This document shows positions 20,567 to 28,262 of a stretch of DNA of 28,511 nt, piece by piece (the stretch's first letter is position 1; every line of letters begins with the position of its first letter). The notes under the pieces are model-generated. The model searched no databases and was not told the origin of the DNA. It saw only the letters and a list, made by a program, of their open reading frames with translations. Location of the stretch: IMG/VR virus record IMGVR_UViG_3300042887_000042, positions 1 through 28,511 of that record. The stretch is one strand, 5' to 3'. This stretch comes from a virus. The position numbers were made by a program, and so were the translations under genes.

Positions 20567-21784
20567 ATGGCAAGTACATTTTCAACCACACTACGCCTAG
20601 AGCTAATCGGTGATGGCGACCAGTCGGGTATCTGGGGGCAGACTACCAATACCAACCTAGGAACGCTCCTAGAGCAAGCCATTACTGGCGTGGTATCAAT
20701 TACCATGGTCGATGCCAACTACACGCTATCTAACTTTAACGGTGTATCCGATGAAGCCCGCAACGCTGTTCTGGTGGTAGGTGGTACAAATGCTGCAGTG
20801 CGGGATATTATTACTCCGCTGGTTGAGAAACTGTATGTAGTCAAGAACAATACAGTAGGTGGGTTTGCTATTAATATCCGTGCGGCTAGTGGCTCATCTG
20901 TATCCGTGCCTAATGGTGCGACTGTCTGGGTTTATTGTGATGGCACTAACTTTAACGCAATTGGCACTGAGTCCGTAGGTAACTTTGAAGTCAACGGCAA
21001 CTTAACGGTTACTGGCAATACCAACGCTGTAGCGGCTACCTATACGGGTAACGTATCTGCTGCTAGTTTTAGTGGGGCAGGGTTAACCATTACTTCAATC
21101 AACGCATCAAACATTTCGGCTGGTACGATTGCTAACGCTCGAACCACTGCGGCTTCAGCCAACGGAGCAAGCACTATCGTAACCAGAGATTCCAACGGAG
21201 ACTTTAGTGCCAGAACCATTACGGCTAATTTAACAGGTACGGCTTCTAGTGCAACTAGCCCAGCGTCTGGTGGGTCGTTTATTACGTCCAGCAATATTGG
21301 CAGTCAATCCGTTGCTTTTGCCACAAATGCCACAAATGCCACAAATGCCACAAATGCCACAAATGCCACAAATGCCACAAATGCCACAAATGCCACAAAT
21401 GCCACAAACGCCACAAACGCTACCAACGCCACTACTCAAGCAATAGGAACAAATAACACCACTATTGCAACTACCGCATTTTTGGCAACTTCGGTTCTTG
21501 GTGGAGTTTCTCAGTCATGGGTAAACGTGTCGGGAAGTAGATCAGTCGGGGTTACTTATACAAACTCAACAGGAAGGCCGATTCAAGTTTCTGTAATTAT
21601 GCAGCAAGCTAGCAGCACCACACCAACAGACGTTTTATTTGTTGATGGACTTGTTGTTTCAAAACAAACACACATTGGTGTTGGTGATTCACAGACTTTA
21701 TCTGCCATAGTTCCAAACGGCAGCCAGTATTACATATTATCAAACCCAGATACTTTTATTGAACAATGGCTTGAATTGAGGTAA
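20567..21784 (+). CDS. Tail fibre with ATN microsatellite shaft
   Basis: This 405-residue protein begins STTLRLELIGDGDQSGIWGQTTNTNLGTLLEQAITG, a common N terminus of fibres in aquatic phages. Residues about 180-210 carry one INASNISAGTIANARTTAASANGASTIVTRDSNG module, shared with the gene at 12941. A run of twelve Ala-Thr-Asn triplets follows, encoded by a 9-bp DNA repeat, then TIATTAFLATSVLGGVSQSW. The C-terminal domain (about 310-405) has GRPIQVSVIMQQ and ends DTFIEQWLELR; it is likely the receptor-binding tip. The repeat lies in the shaft just before that tip. The protein is probably trimeric. Antisense and shifted frames across the repeat are artefacts. Confidence 0.83.
   Translation: MASTFSTTLRLELIGDGDQSGIWGQTTNTNLGTLLEQAITGVVSITMVDANYTLSNFNGVSDEARNAVLVVGGTNAAVRDIITPLVEKLYVVKNNTVGGFAINIRAASGSSVSVPNGATVWVYCDGTNFNAIGTESVGNFEVNGNLTVTGNTNAVAATYTGNVSAASFSGAGLTITSINASNISAGTIANARTTAASANGASTIVTRDSNGDFSARTITANLTGTASSATSPASGGSFITSSNIGSQSVAFATNATNATNATNATNATNATNATNATNATNATNATNATTQAIGTNNTTIATTAFLATSVLGGVSQSWVNVSGSRSVGVTYTNSTGRPIQVSVIMQQASSTTPTDVLFVDGLVVSKQTHIGVGDSQTLSAIVPNGSQYYILSNPDTFIEQWLELR
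21320..21427 (+). repeat. 9-bp microsatellite (GCCACAAAT) in fibre shaft
   Basis: Nine perfect tandem copies of GCCACAAAT (21320-21400) are followed by two copies of GCCACAAAC and one GCTACCAAC. Together they encode twelve Ala-Thr-Asn triplets. The unit is three codons long, so copy-number change keeps the frame. The perfect copies indicate recent expansion. Confidence 0.95.
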
Positions 21785-21786
21785 TT

Positions 21787-21999
21787 ATGATTAAAGAGAT
21801 TCCAGATGAAATGACAGGCGGCGAGTTTAAGCCACGCCATACGATTGAGATTTATTGCCCAAGCTGTGGGTATGACGTTTCTGAAGCCGAGCTTGCTGCC
21901 AAGATGTGCAGTGACTGTGGGCATAGCCTTGAAGAGCCAGAAAAGCATGTGTCTATCCTGGTAGCCAATATGTCATTTGGTGGGGGCGTTTTACGGTGA
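21787..21999 (+). CDS. Small zinc-ribbon protein
   Basis: This 70-residue protein starts two bases after the fibre stop. Two CxxC pairs, C24/C27 and C41/C44 (IYCPSCGYDVSEAELAAKMCSDCGHSL), form a typical zinc ribbon. The flanks are short and lack other motifs; the C terminus (VANMSFGGGVLR) is glycine-rich. There are no basic patches that would clearly mark DNA binding, and it is slightly acidic overall. It sits between the fibre region and the lysis genes and is probably co-transcribed with both. It could be a regulator, a virion part or an RNA-polymerase-binding protein; none of these is supported directly. Confidence 0.75.
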   Translation: MIKEIPDEMTGGEFKPRHTIEIYCPSCGYDVSEAELAAKMCSDCGHSLEEPEKHVSILVANMSFGGGVLR

Positions 22000-22002
22000 G
22001 AT

Positions 22003-22455
22003 ATGTCAGACGAACTCGGATTGGGGGTTGGTGCTAAGGGCATAACCGAAGGGTTTAAGACTGGTCGAGAGGCTGGCAAAGAAATTAGCAAGAACATCGA
22101 AGATGTTCAGAAGGAGGCAGTAGATCTAGCAAGGCAGAAGGCAAACCAGAAGATACGGGAGCGCAGAGAAGCCGAGCTAAAGAAGGAACGTGCAATATAC
22201 AAAGCCCTTGAGGAGTACCGACACCGCAAAAAGATTACGGATGAGGAATACAAGCTAAGGGTTGATTTTATCAAGCAGCATGGTACGAAAGAGTGGGAAA
22301 AAGTTATACAGATCAAAACCGAGATTGAAAAGCTGGAGAAGGCAGATAAAGAGTTTTTTGATGCGGAGTTGGCAAAGGTTAAATGGGTGCAGTTCTGGTG
22401 CTTTTTAGTAGCAGCCTGGATTGCTTATTACATAGTATGGGGGAGTAAGAAATAA
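22003..22455 (+). CDS. Tail-anchored coiled-coil protein in the lysis region
   Basis: This 150-residue protein starts at ATG 22003. Residues 1-30 include KGITEGFKTGREAGKEI, residues 30-125 form a long charged coiled coil (EAVDLARQKANQKIRERREAELKKERAIYKALEEYRHRKK), and a single hydrophobic segment lies at 128-147 (VQFWCFLVAAWIAYYIVWG), followed by SKK. It is therefore a C-terminally anchored membrane protein with the bulk probably in the cytoplasm. Rz-type spanins have an N-terminal anchor, so this is not a classical spanin. Its overlap with a holin-like gene (TAATG) suggests a lysis-related or membrane role. No signal peptide is visible. Confidence 0.7.
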   Translation: MSDELGLGVGAKGITEGFKTGREAGKEISKNIEDVQKEAVDLARQKANQKIRERREAELKKERAIYKALEEYRHRKKITDEEYKLRVDFIKQHGTKEWEKVIQIKTEIEKLEKADKEFFDAELAKVKWVQFWCFLVAAWIAYYIVWGSKK

Positions 22456-22937
22456 TGTTAACGCTAATATCGACAGCGCTGTCCTTTTTGATGGGGGGCT
22501 TGCCTAAGTTGCTGGACTTTTTTCAAGACAAAGGCGATAAGAAACATGAACTCGCCATGGCTGCCATGCAGATGGAGCGGGAACTAAAACTCATGGAGGC
22601 TGGCTTTGCAGCCCAAGCCCGTGTAGAAGAAATCCGCACTGACCAGGTGCAGATGCAAACCCAAGCCCAAGAACGCACGGCTATGTACAATCATGACATT
22701 GAGATTGGCAAAGGTGCATCCCAGTGGGTTATTAACCTACGTGCCTCGGTCCGTCCAGTTGTTACTTATCTGTTTGTGTTCCTGTTAATTGTGGTTGACA
22801 TCGCCTCAATCTGGTGGGCATGGTCATCTGGTGCTCCGTTTGCCGAGTCAATTAACTTAGTTTTTGATAGCGATGAGATGCAGATTCTCTGCTCGATTAT
22901 TGCGTTTTGGTTTGGAACTCAAGCGTTTAAGAAATGA
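22455..22937 (+). CDS. Holin-like membrane protein
   Basis: This 160-residue protein has a hydrophobic or amphipathic N terminus (residues 3-23), a long charged helix (28-80, HELAMAAMQMERELKLME...), and two clear membrane segments at about 101-124 (PVVTYLFVFLLIVVDIASIWWAW) and 141-157 (EMQILCSIIAFWFGTQA). The layout resembles the 3TM holin family of gene transfer agents and phages, with the RASVRPVVTY motif ahead of the first clear helix. Its ATGA overlap with the lysozyme gene supports the holin call. Holins form the membrane lesion that lets endolysin reach the wall. The match is by layout and motif, so an accessory membrane protein cannot be excluded. Confidence 0.75.
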   Translation: MLTLISTALSFLMGGLPKLLDFFQDKGDKKHELAMAAMQMERELKLMEAGFAAQARVEEIRTDQVQMQTQAQERTAMYNHDIEIGKGASQWVINLRASVRPVVTYLFVFLLIVVDIASIWWAWSSGAPFAESINLVFDSDEMQILCSIIAFWFGTQAFKK

Positions 22938-23410
22938 AAGTAAGCGATAAAGCCATCAAAATGATTAAGCATCACGAAGGTGTACGCCAGAAGCCTTATC
23001 GTTGCCCAGCCAAGCTCTGGACGATTGGGGTAGGCCATGTGCTATACCCACGCCAAGGCGCTCTAAAAATAGAAGAGCGGGATGCCTACCCACTGGAATA
23101 CAAAGATGACCGTACCTTTTCAATGGAGGAAGTCGATGGAATACTTAGGGACGATCTTAACCGCTTTGAACGAGGTGTTGAACGCTACTGTCCTGTCAAG
23201 CTCACTCAAGGTCAGTTCGATGCTCTTGTATCTTTTAGCTTTAATGTTGGTCTTGGAACACTACAGCGCTCAACCCTCCGTCAGAAGGTTATTCGGGGCG
23301 ATATGGAAGGGGCTGCGGAAGAGTTCTTGAAATACACGTTAGCTGGCGGTAAAGTACTAAAAGGCTTGGTAACTCGTAGAAACGATGAACGTGCCTTATT
23401 TTTATCTTAG
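22934..23410 (+). CDS. Endolysin, GH24 T4-type lysozyme
   Basis: This 158-residue protein shows the GH24 pattern of the phage lysozyme family: IKHHEGVRQKPYRCPAKLWTIGVGHVL with E15, C24 and T30 at the spacing E-x8-(D/C)-x5-T. Further on are LTQGQFDALVSFSFNVGLGTLQRSTL, and near the C terminus GLVTRRNDERALFL, both conserved in the family. It cleaves the beta-1,4 bond of peptidoglycan. The cysteine variant of the second catalytic position occurs in P1 Lyz- and R21-type enzymes. Unlike those, no N-terminal signal-arrest-release helix is present, so a holin is needed for export. The start overlaps the holin stop by four bases. Confidence 0.93.
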   Translation: MKVSDKAIKMIKHHEGVRQKPYRCPAKLWTIGVGHVLYPRQGALKIEERDAYPLEYKDDRTFSMEEVDGILRDDLNRFERGVERYCPVKLTQGQFDALVSFSFNVGLGTLQRSTLRQKVIRGDMEGAAEEFLKYTLAGGKVLKGLVTRRNDERALFLS

Positions 23411-23421
23411 GGTAAACCAGT

Positions 23422-25644
23422 ATGCCATTACAGAAACTACAATTTAGACCAGGAATCAACCGAGAAGGCACTGATTACTCAAACGAGGGTGGTTGGTACG
23501 CATGCGATAAAGTGCGCTTTCGCTCAGGGTTTCCTGAAAAGATTGGCGGTTGGATTCGTATGTCCAATGAAGTTTTTCTGGGCGTTTGTCGTGCGCTGTG
23601 GAACTGGATCACGCTAGATGGCTCAAACCTATTAGGCGTTGGCACAAACCTAAAATACTACATTGAAGAGGGTGGCGACTATAACGACATTACCCCAATC
23701 AGAGTTACATTTACTGCCAACACCAGCCCAAATACCGTTAACTGCATTGCTACTACTAACGGGTCAAATGTTGTTACTGTAACTATTATTGGCTACGGCG
23801 GTGTAACTAATGACTTTGTAACCATATCTGGCGCTAATGCCATTGGTTCAATTACTGCCGCTGATTTAAATCAAGAGCACCAGATTACCTATATTGATAC
23901 GACCAAGTTTAGTTTTGTGGTGGCAAATACGGCAAATACAACCGTGACCGCTGGTGGTGGTAATACCATTAACGCTGCTTTCCAAATTCAGACTGGCTTG
24001 GATGTGTTTATTCAAGGTACTGGTTGGGGCGCTGGTACTTGGCCTTCTTATATTACAACCACGCTAACCGACCCGTTTACTTCTACGATTAGTACTACGA
24101 CAGTTACCGTGACCCAAACAGCTCATGGACTTTCTAACGGCAACTATGTAGCTTTTAACAGCATCTCTGGCAACGTATGCGGCATTGCAGCAGCGCCGAT
24201 TACCAAAGCCTTTCCTATTACGGTGGTTAACGCAAATGCCTACACCTTTTCTACTGTTATTGGCTCTAACACTTACACTACTAGCGATGCAGGCCCTACT
24301 GGAGGGACTGTTGTAGTTTCTACGCCTGTGGCGCCATTTAGAGGTTGGGGTGCGGCTGCTGATGTGGGTATTGGTCAGCAATTAAGATTGTGGACAAACG
24401 ACAACTTTGGTGAAGATTTAATTATTGCTCCTCGTGGCGGTGCTATTTATTACTGGGATGCGACTCTTGGACTTACAGTGCGGGCGGTAGAGTTAAGTAC
24501 CTTAGCTTCAGGCGCAACGGTTCCAGGCACTGCTTATACCTATGCAGACTTTGTACCTAACAGAACCAACCAAGTTATTGGGTCGTCAATTCAACGCTTT
24601 GTTATTTGTTTTGGCTCTAACCCCTATGACCCAACCAATCCTAATAGTACGTTTGACCCATTATTAGTACGCTGGTCTGACCAAGAGAATCCATTCCTAT
24701 GGGTTCCAGAGGCTACCAATCAGTCTGGCGAATACCGCCTAAACATCGGCTCATTCATTATGTGTGCTGAGTCTACCCGTCAAGAGATTCTGGTTTGGTC
24801 GGACGCCGCTATTTACTCTATGCAGTACCTTGGGCCACCCTATATTTGGGGATTCCAATTGTTGCAAGACAACATATCTGTGATGGGGCCAAACGCCACA
24901 ATTACGATTAACAACGTAACCTATTGGATGGGTGCAGATAAGTTCTTCATGTACTCTGGTCGTGTCGAAACCCTACCTTGCGCTATCTGGCAGTACATAT
25001 TTAATGACATCAACAAAGACCAAGCCTTTCAAGTTGTTGCTGGATCAAACGAACGCTATAGCGAAGTCTGGTGGTTTTACTGCTCTGAAAATAGTAACGT
25101 TATTGATAAGTACGTAGTCTATAACTACCTTGAGCGGGTTTGGAGCTATGGAACTATGGCACGTAGTTTCTGGTTGGATTCGCCGCTACGCCAGTACCCA
25201 ATGGCTGCCGATTCAACTAACAACCGCATCCTGTATCACGAAGCCGCAGTGGACGATGTATCGGGTTTAACCCCAGTACCTATTGAGTCATACATCCAAT
25301 CATCTGATTTTGACATCGGTGATGGGCATAACTTTGGCTTTGTGTGGCGCATACTGCCCGACATCACCTTTAACGGTTCCAATGTTAACCAGCCTAAAGT
25401 AACCATGACGGTACGTCCTCGCAGGAACTCAGGAACTAATTATGGTGCAGCAGATTCTCCAGAGGTAGATAGCGCCCAGAACTACACAACCCAACGTAAC
25501 TATGACGTGCAGTTATTTGATGGACAGGTGTATACCCGCTTGCGTGGTCGCCAAATGGCGTTCAGGATTACCTCGACCAATTTAGGTGTGTCGTGGCAGC
25601 TAGGTACTCCTCGTATAGATATTAGGAATGACGGACGCAGATGA
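23422..25644 (+). CDS. Tail nozzle-like protein (P22 gp10 / T7 gp12-like)
   Basis: This 740-residue protein begins LQKLQFRPGINREGTDYSNEGGWYACDKVRFRSGFPEKIGGW, a motif I associate with nozzle or tail tubular protein B proteins of short-tailed phages. Repeated strands with TLDGSNLLGVGTNLKYYIEEGG and similar sections suggest beta-propeller blades. An inserted domain rich in Thr/Asn lies at about residues 90-295. The second half has FVICFGSNPYDP and VRWSDQENPFLWVPEATNQSGEYRL, followed by ILVWSDAAIYSMQYLG and WMGADKFFMYSGRVETLP, typical of propeller repeats. It should form the distal tube below the adaptors. It lies downstream of the lysis cassette, and its stop overlaps the next start. Confidence 0.82.
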   Translation: MPLQKLQFRPGINREGTDYSNEGGWYACDKVRFRSGFPEKIGGWIRMSNEVFLGVCRALWNWITLDGSNLLGVGTNLKYYIEEGGDYNDITPIRVTFTANTSPNTVNCIATTNGSNVVTVTIIGYGGVTNDFVTISGANAIGSITAADLNQEHQITYIDTTKFSFVVANTANTTVTAGGGNTINAAFQIQTGLDVFIQGTGWGAGTWPSYITTTLTDPFTSTISTTTVTVTQTAHGLSNGNYVAFNSISGNVCGIAAAPITKAFPITVVNANAYTFSTVIGSNTYTTSDAGPTGGTVVVSTPVAPFRGWGAAADVGIGQQLRLWTNDNFGEDLIIAPRGGAIYYWDATLGLTVRAVELSTLASGATVPGTAYTYADFVPNRTNQVIGSSIQRFVICFGSNPYDPTNPNSTFDPLLVRWSDQENPFLWVPEATNQSGEYRLNIGSFIMCAESTRQEILVWSDAAIYSMQYLGPPYIWGFQLLQDNISVMGPNATITINNVTYWMGADKFFMYSGRVETLPCAIWQYIFNDINKDQAFQVVAGSNERYSEVWWFYCSENSNVIDKYVVYNYLERVWSYGTMARSFWLDSPLRQYPMAADSTNNRILYHEAAVDDVSGLTPVPIESYIQSSDFDIGDGHNFGFVWRILPDITFNGSNVNQPKVTMTVRPRRNSGTNYGAADSPEVDSAQNYTTQRNYDVQLFDGQVYTRLRGRQMAFRITSTNLGVSWQLGTPRIDIRNDGRR

Positions 25645-26339
25645 CCATTGATCGCTCCATACCACTGCGCCCACCCAAGGCGCCCAACCTACTGATTGCG
25701 CCGGTAGATTATTCGCAACGCTACATTGACCAGCTAAACAATGCTTTGCGTCTTTACTTTAACCAGATTGATAACTTTGCCTTTGCGCTATCCGATGCCA
25801 ATAACGGGGCGTATTTAAGTTTTCCTCATATCTGCGCATCAGACTCAACCGATCAATATGCGGGCGGTAATGATACCCCAACCGTGATTGCTTGGAATAC
25901 TTTAGATTCTGGTTCTGGTTGGACGCTAACTGCCCCTGGCACTGCCATAGCTAATGTGTCTGGTGTGTATAAAATCACTTACAGTGCTCAATTAGCTAAT
26001 ACCGATAACGCTGTTCACGACGCTATTTTTTGGTTAAAAGTAGATACAGGCTCTGGACTTGTGGATGTGCCAAATTCTGCCACTACTTTTAGTGTTGTTG
26101 CCCGTAAAAGTGCGGGTGTCCCTAGTTATGTAGTCGCTTATTCAGAAGTAACGTTTAGCGTCAATGTAGGCGATGAAGTTGAATTGTGGTGGGCAACTAA
26201 TCAGGCAGCTACAAGTGGTGGTGGGTTAGGTGTTTATATACTTCACGACCCAGCCCAAACAGTACCGTATGCAAGACCGGCTATTCCGTCAGTTATTGGC
26301 TCAATAACCTTTGTATCTAGACTTCCAACAAGCGTATAA
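25641..26339 (+). CDS. Tail protein with C1q/TNF-like jelly-roll domain
   Basis: This 232-residue protein starts at the ATGA overlap. Residues 1-50 contain IPLRPPKAPNLLIAPVDYSQRYIDQLNNALRLYFNQIDNF, an N-terminal helical anchor common in phage tail proteins. Residues about 60-215 show strands with GVYKITYSAQLANTDNAVHDAIFWLKV, then TTFSVVARKSAGVPSYVVAYSEVTFSVNVGDEVELWWATNQ. This pattern resembles the C1q/TNF jelly roll used by phages as trimeric tips. A short Pro-rich end follows. It is probably a trimeric tail or fibre tip attached near the nozzle encoded just before it. The fold assignment is from pattern only. Confidence 0.7.
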   Translation: MTIDRSIPLRPPKAPNLLIAPVDYSQRYIDQLNNALRLYFNQIDNFAFALSDANNGAYLSFPHICASDSTDQYAGGNDTPTVIAWNTLDSGSGWTLTAPGTAIANVSGVYKITYSAQLANTDNAVHDAIFWLKVDTGSGLVDVPNSATTFSVVARKSAGVPSYVVAYSEVTFSVNVGDEVELWWATNQAATSGGGLGVYILHDPAQTVPYARPAIPSVIGSITFVSRLPTSV

Positions 26340-26379
26340 GAATGATAAACTTGACACCAAATAACCCCATGAGGCATTT

Positions 26380-27816
26380 ATGAGTTTGCACGCTGCCGCA
26401 CAACATATTGCACAAAAAGGTCGTGGTCGCGACAAAATGCTCGTGCACATGTCCCCACGCGAAGTTCAAGGGTTGCAAGCACTAGCAAAATTTAAAGGCG
26501 GTGCTTTATCCACTAATCCAAATACGGGTTTACCCGAAGCTGGCTTTTTAGAAGATATTCTCCCAGTTGTGGCAGCGGCTGCTGCTACGTACTTTACAGC
26601 CGGTGCAGCGGCTCCAGCTTTAATGAGTGCGGGTATGGGGCCGACTACTGCATCCATACTCGCTGGCGCAGGTTCAGGCGCTTTAATTGGCGGTGCTAGT
26701 TCTGCTATTCAGGGCGGTGACTTTGGTCGCGGCGCTTTAACTGGTGGTCTTGGTGGCGCGCTAATGGGCGGTATTAGTGGTTTTGGTGGTGCTGCCCCCG
26801 GTGGTGACGTAACTACTTCACAACTTGTTTCAGAGCCTAATGCTCTACTAGCAGAAGCGTCAAAAGCAACCGCTGCCGCCCCTGTCCAACCTGTTAGTAT
26901 TCCAGCAGACGTTGCTGCAAACGTTCCCTATAATCCTAACGCTTTGGTAACTACTCCCCCTGGAACGCCAGGACCAAATCAAGCCGTAAATCCCGAAACG
27001 GGCGACATTTATACCAAAGCAATTCCTGAAAATAAACGTTTATTAGAAAGCAGCGCTCAAACAGCACAGACAAGCAAAGGGGGTATTGGGGATTGGTGGA
27101 ACAAGCAAAGTGATTGGGAAAAGGCAGGATACACAACTGCGGGCGCTTTAGGTTTAGCCGCATTAAACGCCCCGCCCGGACAGCTTTCTACCAATGCCGA
27201 AGAAGAAAGCCGTTTAAAGCGTATATCGCCAAATTTCCGTGCGCAAGCGCCAGTACAACCTAATCCATACTATCGTGCTCAGTACCCCGTTTATGCTGCT
27301 TCTGGCGGCATTGTTGCCCTAGCTAATGGTGGTGGCCCTGTAGAGCGTATGTCTTCTGTAAATACGGCTATAAACCCTCAAGGTGGGCTATACCCCCAAG
27401 GCATGATTGATAAAACCCAATACGCTACCCCCACGCAACGCCCAGCTAGCATGGAAATTATTGAGAGCGAACCAGCTTATCAGCGGTCAAACCCATTAAT
27501 TAGTGCCGCTGGTATGGCACGCGGTGGTATCGCAGACTTGGGAGGGTACTCAGATGGTGGCAGGATGCTTAAAGGCCCTGGCGATGGTATGTCTGACTCT
27601 ATACCTGGCGTTATTGGTGGAAAACAACCTGCTCGTTTGGCTGATGGAGAGTTCGTGGTACCGGCGGATGTAGTAAGTCACTTAGGTAATGGCTCTACCG
27701 ATGCTGGTGCTAGAAAACTTTACGCCATGATGGACAAGGTTCGTCAGGCAAGAACAGGCAAAAAGAAACAAGCGCCTGCTGTAAAGACAGATAAATTTAT
27801 TCCGAGGATGGCGTAA
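26380..27816 (+). CDS. Large Gly/Ala-rich probable internal virion or ejection protein
   Basis: This 478-residue protein has GAGG five bases before ATG 26380. After HMSPREVQGLQALA it has a long hydrophobic Ala/Gly-rich region (about 58-150, with PVVAAAAATYFTAGAAAPAL and GALTGGLGGALMGG) that could insert into membranes. Pro/Ala linkers follow, then KGGIGDWWNKQSDWEKAGYTTAGALGLAAL. The C-terminal 110 residues have RGGIADLGGYSDGGRMLKGPGDGMSDSIPG and LADGEFVVPADVVSHLGNGSTDAGARKLYAMMDKVR, which I recognise as a conserved ending in many aquatic phages. The hydrophobic core suggests a pore-forming ejection protein, with the C terminus perhaps a virion-packing domain. The function is not proven. Confidence 0.7.
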   Translation: MSLHAAAQHIAQKGRGRDKMLVHMSPREVQGLQALAKFKGGALSTNPNTGLPEAGFLEDILPVVAAAAATYFTAGAAAPALMSAGMGPTTASILAGAGSGALIGGASSAIQGGDFGRGALTGGLGGALMGGISGFGGAAPGGDVTTSQLVSEPNALLAEASKATAAAPVQPVSIPADVAANVPYNPNALVTTPPGTPGPNQAVNPETGDIYTKAIPENKRLLESSAQTAQTSKGGIGDWWNKQSDWEKAGYTTAGALGLAALNAPPGQLSTNAEEESRLKRISPNFRAQAPVQPNPYYRAQYPVYAASGGIVALANGGGPVERMSSVNTAINPQGGLYPQGMIDKTQYATPTQRPASMEIIESEPAYQRSNPLISAAGMARGGIADLGGYSDGGRMLKGPGDGMSDSIPGVIGGKQPARLADGEFVVPADVVSHLGNGSTDAGARKLYAMMDKVRQARTGKKKQAPAVKTDKFIPRMA

Positions 27817-28262
27817 TGGGTGGAGTAACTGCGGCAGCAACTCAACAACAAGGTTCAGGACAAGGACTACCTATGGCTACTGAGCCAAGAACTGGTGGAC
27901 CGGGCATGGGTCCCCCTTCTGATTTAGTACAACAACCTACACAGATTTCACCGTTTGTTCAGCAAATGATGATGCGGCAGCAACAGCCCATGTTTAATCC
28001 ACAACTACAGGGGCTTCAGCAGCTTTATTCTATGTTTAATAGGCCACAAATGCGTATGCCTATGCAAATGCCTGTTTATAGAAACCCTGCTTTAAGCTAT
28101 CGCCCTAATATTCAACAAGTACAACAGAATTTAAGCCGTGTAAAACCAAGCGTGTATAAAACAGATTTGGATGCCGCACGGCAAAAAATTGCTGATTTAG
28201 AAGCGCAGCAACAACAACAAAATGATATTAACTATTCGCTTACATATGGTCATCAAGCGTAA
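27816..28262 (+). CDS. Gln/Met/Pro-rich low-complexity protein
   Basis: This 148-residue protein starts at the TAATG overlap. It is dominated by Gln, Met and Pro: QQMMMRQQQPMFNPQLQGLQQLY, then MFNRPQMRMPMQMPVYRNPAL. A short helical end contains DLDAARQKIADLEAQQQQQNDINYS. The composition suggests an intrinsically disordered protein, with a short coiled coil at the end. No known domain is recognised. It follows the probable ejection protein without a gap and overlaps the acetyltransferase gene (TAATG). It may be a virion-associated linker or internal protein, which is inference. Confidence 0.65.
   Translation: MGGVTAAATQQQGSGQGLPMATEPRTGGPGMGPPSDLVQQPTQISPFVQQMMMRQQQPMFNPQLQGLQQLYSMFNRPQMRMPMQMPVYRNPALSYRPNIQQVQQNLSRVKPSVYKTDLDAARQKIADLEAQQQQQNDINYSLTYGHQA

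Noticed and set aside
21320-21427. CRISPR-like array
   Set aside because: The units are 9 bp, contiguous, without spacers and in a coding frame; this is a microsatellite.
21230-21446. Antisense Cys-Gly-Ile and shifted Gln-Met-Pro repeat frames over the microsatellite
   Set aside because: These are frame artefacts of the GCCACAAAT repeat; the sense frame continues a complete fibre protein.
26351-26380. Perfect TTGACA box ahead of the gene at 26380
   Set aside because: No acceptable -10 hexamer lies 16-18 bases downstream, and the region where it would fall holds the ribosome binding site and start codon.
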